Below, in pieces: positions 5,542 through 7,860 of a stretch of 7,860 bases of DNA. Numbering within the stretch: position 1 is the first letter of the stretch; each line of letters opens with the position of its first letter. Both the position numbers and the translations under genes were made by a program. Below the pieces are notes generated by a model, which saw only the letters and a list, made by a program, of their open reading frames with translations, was not told where the DNA came from and did no database searches. The stretch covers positions 18,236 to 26,095 of the forward strand of contig WFLZ01000272.1 in assembly GCA_009177225.1 (NCBI GenBank), read 5' to 3'. The stretch is from Clostridia bacterium. GTDB lineage: Bacteria; Bacillota; Clostridia; Oscillospirales; Ruminococcaceae.

Positions 5542-7626
5542 ATGTCAAGAGATTGTTCACTTGAAAATACAAGAAATATCGGCATAATGGCCCACATTGA
5601 CGCAGGTAAGACCACAACCACAGAGCGTATCCTCTATTATACAGGTGTAAACCACAAAATCGGTGAAACACACGAGGGTAGTGCTACTATGGACTGGATG
5701 GCACAGGAGCAGGAAAGAGGTATCACAATTACTTCTGCTGCTACTACTTGCTACTGGGCAGGCCACAGACTCAATATCATTGACACTCCCGGACACGTTG
5801 ACTTTACAGTTGAAGTTGAACGTTCACTCCGTGTACTCGACGGCTCTGTAACAGTTCTCTGTGCAAAGGGCGGCGTTGAGCCTCAGTCTGAAACCGTCTG
5901 GAGACAGGCTGATAACTACAAAGTACCCCGTATGGCTTATGTAAATAAAATGGACATTATGGGTGCTGATTTCTATCGTGTCGTTGACATGATGAAAGAT
6001 AGACTTAAGTGTAATGCTGTTCCGATTCAGCTCCCTATCGGTGCTGAGGACGATTTCAAGGGTATCATCGACCTCGTTGAAATGAAAGCTTACATTTATT
6101 ACGATGACCTCGGAAAGGATATCCGTGTTGAAGATATCCCCGAAGATATGCAGGAAAAAGCTCAGCAGTATCACGACGATATGGTTGAACACGTTGCTGA
6201 AATGGACGAAGAACTCATGATGAAGTATCTTGACGGTGAAGAACTCACTCAGGAAGAAATCAAGGCTTGTATCAGAAAGTCCACTATCGCTAATACTATG
6301 GTTCCCGTTACTTGTGGTACTTCATACAAGAACAAGGGCGTTCAGAAGCTCCTCGATGCTATCATCGACTATATGCCTTCTCCGCTTGACGTTCCCGCTA
6401 TCAAGGGCGTAAATCCTGATACAGATGAAGAAGAAGACAGACCTTCTTCCGATGAAGAACCGTTCTCAGCTCTCGCATTTAAGATTGCAACTGACCCCTT
6501 TGTTGGTAAACTTGCTTTCTTCCGTGTTTACTCTGGTGTAATCAATCAGGGTGACACTGTTCTTAATGCTACCAAGGACAACCGTGAGAGATTCGGACGT
6601 ATCGTTCAGATGCACGCAAATCACAGAAAAGACCTCACTACAGTTTATTCCGGTGATATCGCCGCTGCTGTAGGTCTTAAGAATACAACCACAGGTGATA
6701 CTCTCTGTGACGAAAAACACCCGATTATTCTTGAATCCATGGAATTTCCTGAGCCTGTTATCCAGCTCGCTATTGAGCCTAAGACAAAGGCTGGTCAGGA
6801 AAAAATGGGTATCGCTCTCGCAAAGCTTGCTGAAGAAGACCCGACTTTCAAGACATGGACTGATGAGGAAACAGGTCAGACTATTATTGCTGGTATGGGT
6901 GAGCTTCACCTCGATATCATCGTTGACAGACTTCTCCGTGAATTTAAGGTAGAAGCTAATGTCGGTGCTCCTCAGGTTGCCTTTAAAGAAACTATCAAGG
7001 GTACTGCTGATATTGATAAGAAATACGCTCGTCAGTCAGGCGGTAAGGGTCAGTACGGTCACGTTAAAATCCGTGTATCACCTAATGAATCCGGTAAGGG
7101 CTATGAGTTCAAGAACGCAGTTGTCGGCGGTGCTATTCCTAAGGAATACATTCCTGCTGTTGACAAGGGTATTCAGGGTGCTATGAAGTCCGGTATCCTC
7201 GCAGGATATGAAGTTGTTGACATCAAGGTTGAACTCTATGACGGTTCATACCACGAAGTTGACTCCTCTGAAATGGCATTCCAGATTGCCGGTTCAATGG
7301 CATTCAAGGAAGCTATGGAAAAGGCTAACCCCGTACTCATGGAACCTATCATGAAAGTTGCTGTTATCGTTCCTGATGACTACACAGGTACAGTTATCGG
7401 CGACCTCAGCTCACGCCGTGGTCAGATTCAGGGTCAGGAGTCCAGAACAGGTACTGTTCAGGTTGACGCTCTTGTTCCGCTTGCTGAAATGTTCGGCTAT
7501 ACAAGCGACCTTCGTTCAAATACTCAGGGGCGTGGTCAGTACACTATGGAACCCCACAGCTATCTTGAAGTTCCGAAGAATATCGCTGAAAAGATTATGA
7601 CTTCCCGCAATAAGGGTAAAGAATAA
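5542..7626 (+). CDS. fusA: Elongation factor G
   Basis: This GTPase moves tRNAs and mRNA through the ribosome and, with RRF, recycles it. The 694 residues show all G motifs: AHIDAGKTT (17-25, P-loop), RGITI (59-63, switch I), DTPGH (81-85, with the catalytic H85), NKMD (135-138) and the CGTSYK region (258-263, G5). After the G domain with its G' insert come domain II (about 305-400), domain III with [10 protein letters not shown] (451-460), domain IV with the tip segment [10 protein letters not shown] (499-508), and domain V with SSRRGQIQG (623-631). Length and motifs are those of canonical EF-G rather than the EF-G2 or Tet(O)-like paralogues. AAAGGAGG at 5528-5535 sits 6 nt before the ATG. 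It is cotranscribed with rpsG and ends before a strong hairpin that separates it from tuf. Confidence 0.99.
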   Translation: MSRDCSLENTRNIGIMAHIDAGKTTTTERILYYTGVNHKIGETHEGSATMDWMAQEQERGITITSAATTCYWAGHRLNIIDTPGHVDFTVEVERSLRVLDGSVTVLCAKGGVEPQSETVWRQADNYKVPRMAYVNKMDIMGADFYRVVDMMKDRLKCNAVPIQLPIGAEDDFKGIIDLVEMKAYIYYDDLGKDIRVEDIPEDMQEKAQQYHDDMVEHVAEMDEELMMKYLDGEELTQEEIKACIRKSTIANTMVPVTCGTSYKNKGVQKLLDAIIDYMPSPLDVPAIKGVNPDTDEEEDRPSSDEEPFSALAFKIATDPFVGKLAFFRVYSGVINQGDTVLNATKDNRERFGRIVQMHANHRKDLTTVYSGDIAAAVGLKNTTTGDTLCDEKHPIILESMEFPEPVIQLAIEPKTKAGQEKMGIALAKLAEEDPTFKTWTDEETGQTIIAGMGELHLDIIVDRLLREFKVEANVGAPQVAFKETIKGTADIDKKYARQSGGKGQYGHVKIRVSPNESGKGYEFKNAVVGGAIPKEYIPAVDKGIQGAMKSGILAGYEVVDIKVELYDGSYHEVDSSEMAFQIAGSMAFKEAMEKANPVLMEPIMKVAVIVPDDYTGTVIGDLSSRRGQIQGQESRTGTVQVDALVPLAEMFGYTSDLRSNTQGRGQYTMEPHSYLEVPKNIAEKIMTSRNKGKE

Positions 7627-7638
7627 TACAAAAATCAT

Positions 7639-7669
7639 GTGTTTTGGAGATAAAATTTCTCCAAAACAC
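7639..7669 (+). terminator. 12-bp hairpin after fusA, probable terminator or processing/attenuation site
   Basis: GTGTTTTGGAGA (7639-7650) and TCTCCAAAACAC (7658-7669) form a perfect stem around TAAAATT, 12 nt after the fusA stop. No clear T-tract follows on the + strand (TTGAATTTATA), so termination may be partial. Read on the - strand the stem is followed by TTTTT a few nt away. The tuf -35 box starts at the next base. Confidence 0.6.
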
Positions 7670-7698
7670 TTGAATTTATAAAAATAATCTGATATAAT
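7670..7698 (+). promoter_or_regulatory. Near-consensus sigma-A promoter of tuf
   Basis: TTGAAT (7670-7675) and TATAAT (7693-7698) are separated by 17 nt. The -35 matches consensus at 5 of 6 positions, the -10 at all. The start is expected near 7705, giving a leader of about 40 nt. A separate tuf promoter allows the large EF-Tu demand to be met independently of fusA. Confidence 0.88.
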
Positions 7699-7703
7699 AT
7701 ATT

Positions 7704-7719
7704 ATACAGGTTACTGTAT
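7704..7719 (+). promoter_or_regulatory. Perfect stem-loop at the tuf transcription start
   Basis: ATACAG, a GTTA loop and CTGTAT give a 6-bp stem beginning about 6 nt after the -10 box, so at or next to +1. Position and four-base loop mirror the element at the rpsL start, although the sequences differ. Confidence 0.6.
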
Positions 7720-7744
7720 TTTCTATTTAAGGAGGAAATTTCCA

Positions 7745-7860
7745 ATGGCTAAGGCTAAATTTGAAAGAACCAAACCCCATGTAAACATTGGTACTATCGG
7801 TCACGTTGACCATGGTAAGACAACTCTTACTGCTGCTATCACAAAAACTCTCGCTATGAA
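7745..7860 (+). CDS. tuf: Elongation factor Tu (N-terminal part, 3' end outside window)
   Basis: EF-Tu with GTP carries aminoacyl-tRNA to the ribosomal A site. Only 38 complete codons are present. They read [19 protein letters not shown] and then [20 protein letters not shown], containing the P-loop GHVDHGKT (19-26). This is the standard start of bacterial EF-Tu, not of IF2, LepA or SelB. TAAGGAGG at 7728-7735 lies 9 nt before the ATG. The gene follows fusA in the usual str order but has its own promoter and a hairpin between. A second tuf copy elsewhere cannot be judged. Confidence 0.98.
   Translation, partial: MAKAKFERTKPHVNIGTIGHVDHGKTTLTAAITKTLAM

Overview
The window looks like a Gram-positive, low- to mid-GC Bacillota genome, most likely Ruminococcus or a close relative in the Oscillospiraceae. 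Four things support this: strong AAAGGAGG ribosome binding sites before most genes, Firmicutes-type S12, S7, EF-G and EF-Tu proteins, polythreonine linkers, and a C-terminal dockerin ending in the YYAYxSTGGT pattern familiar from Ruminococcus flavefaciens-type cellulosomes. The species cannot be fixed from the sequence alone. All genes read on the + strand.

Left part (1-2067): the end of trkA (cut by the window edge) and complete trkH. These are the cytoplasmic RCK gating protein and the membrane channel of a Trk/Ktr potassium uptake system. They are 22 nt apart and probably one transcript. Sixteen nt further on, with its own strong ribosome binding site and no visible promoter or terminator between, lies a 722-residue secreted protein (2084-4252). 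It has a signal peptide, a cohesin-like module, two pairs of repeated beta-rich modules in mirror order (A-B-B-A) separated by threonine-rich linkers, and a dockerin. No catalytic module is recognisable, so it looks like an adaptor or scaffoldin-type cellulosome component rather than an enzyme.

Right part (4309-7860): the str cluster rpsL-rpsG-fusA-tuf. A terminator for the dockerin gene overlaps a perfect-consensus promoter (TTGACA, 17 nt, TATAAT) that drives rpsL. A 221-nt spacer rich in complementary segments separates rpsL from rpsG; it contains a possible pseudoknot and could be a translational control site. rpsG and fusA are tightly spaced (21 nt). After fusA a 12-bp perfect hairpin directly abuts a second near-consensus promoter for tuf, whose first 38 codons are in the window. 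Both promoters are followed, at about the predicted +1, by a short perfect stem-loop with a four-base loop.

The str genes work together in translation: S12 and S7 build the decoding and head regions of the 30S subunit, EF-G drives translocation and EF-Tu delivers aminoacyl-tRNA. The most unusual content is the dockerin protein and the regulatory architecture between genes. The coding content of the str and trk genes is ordinary.
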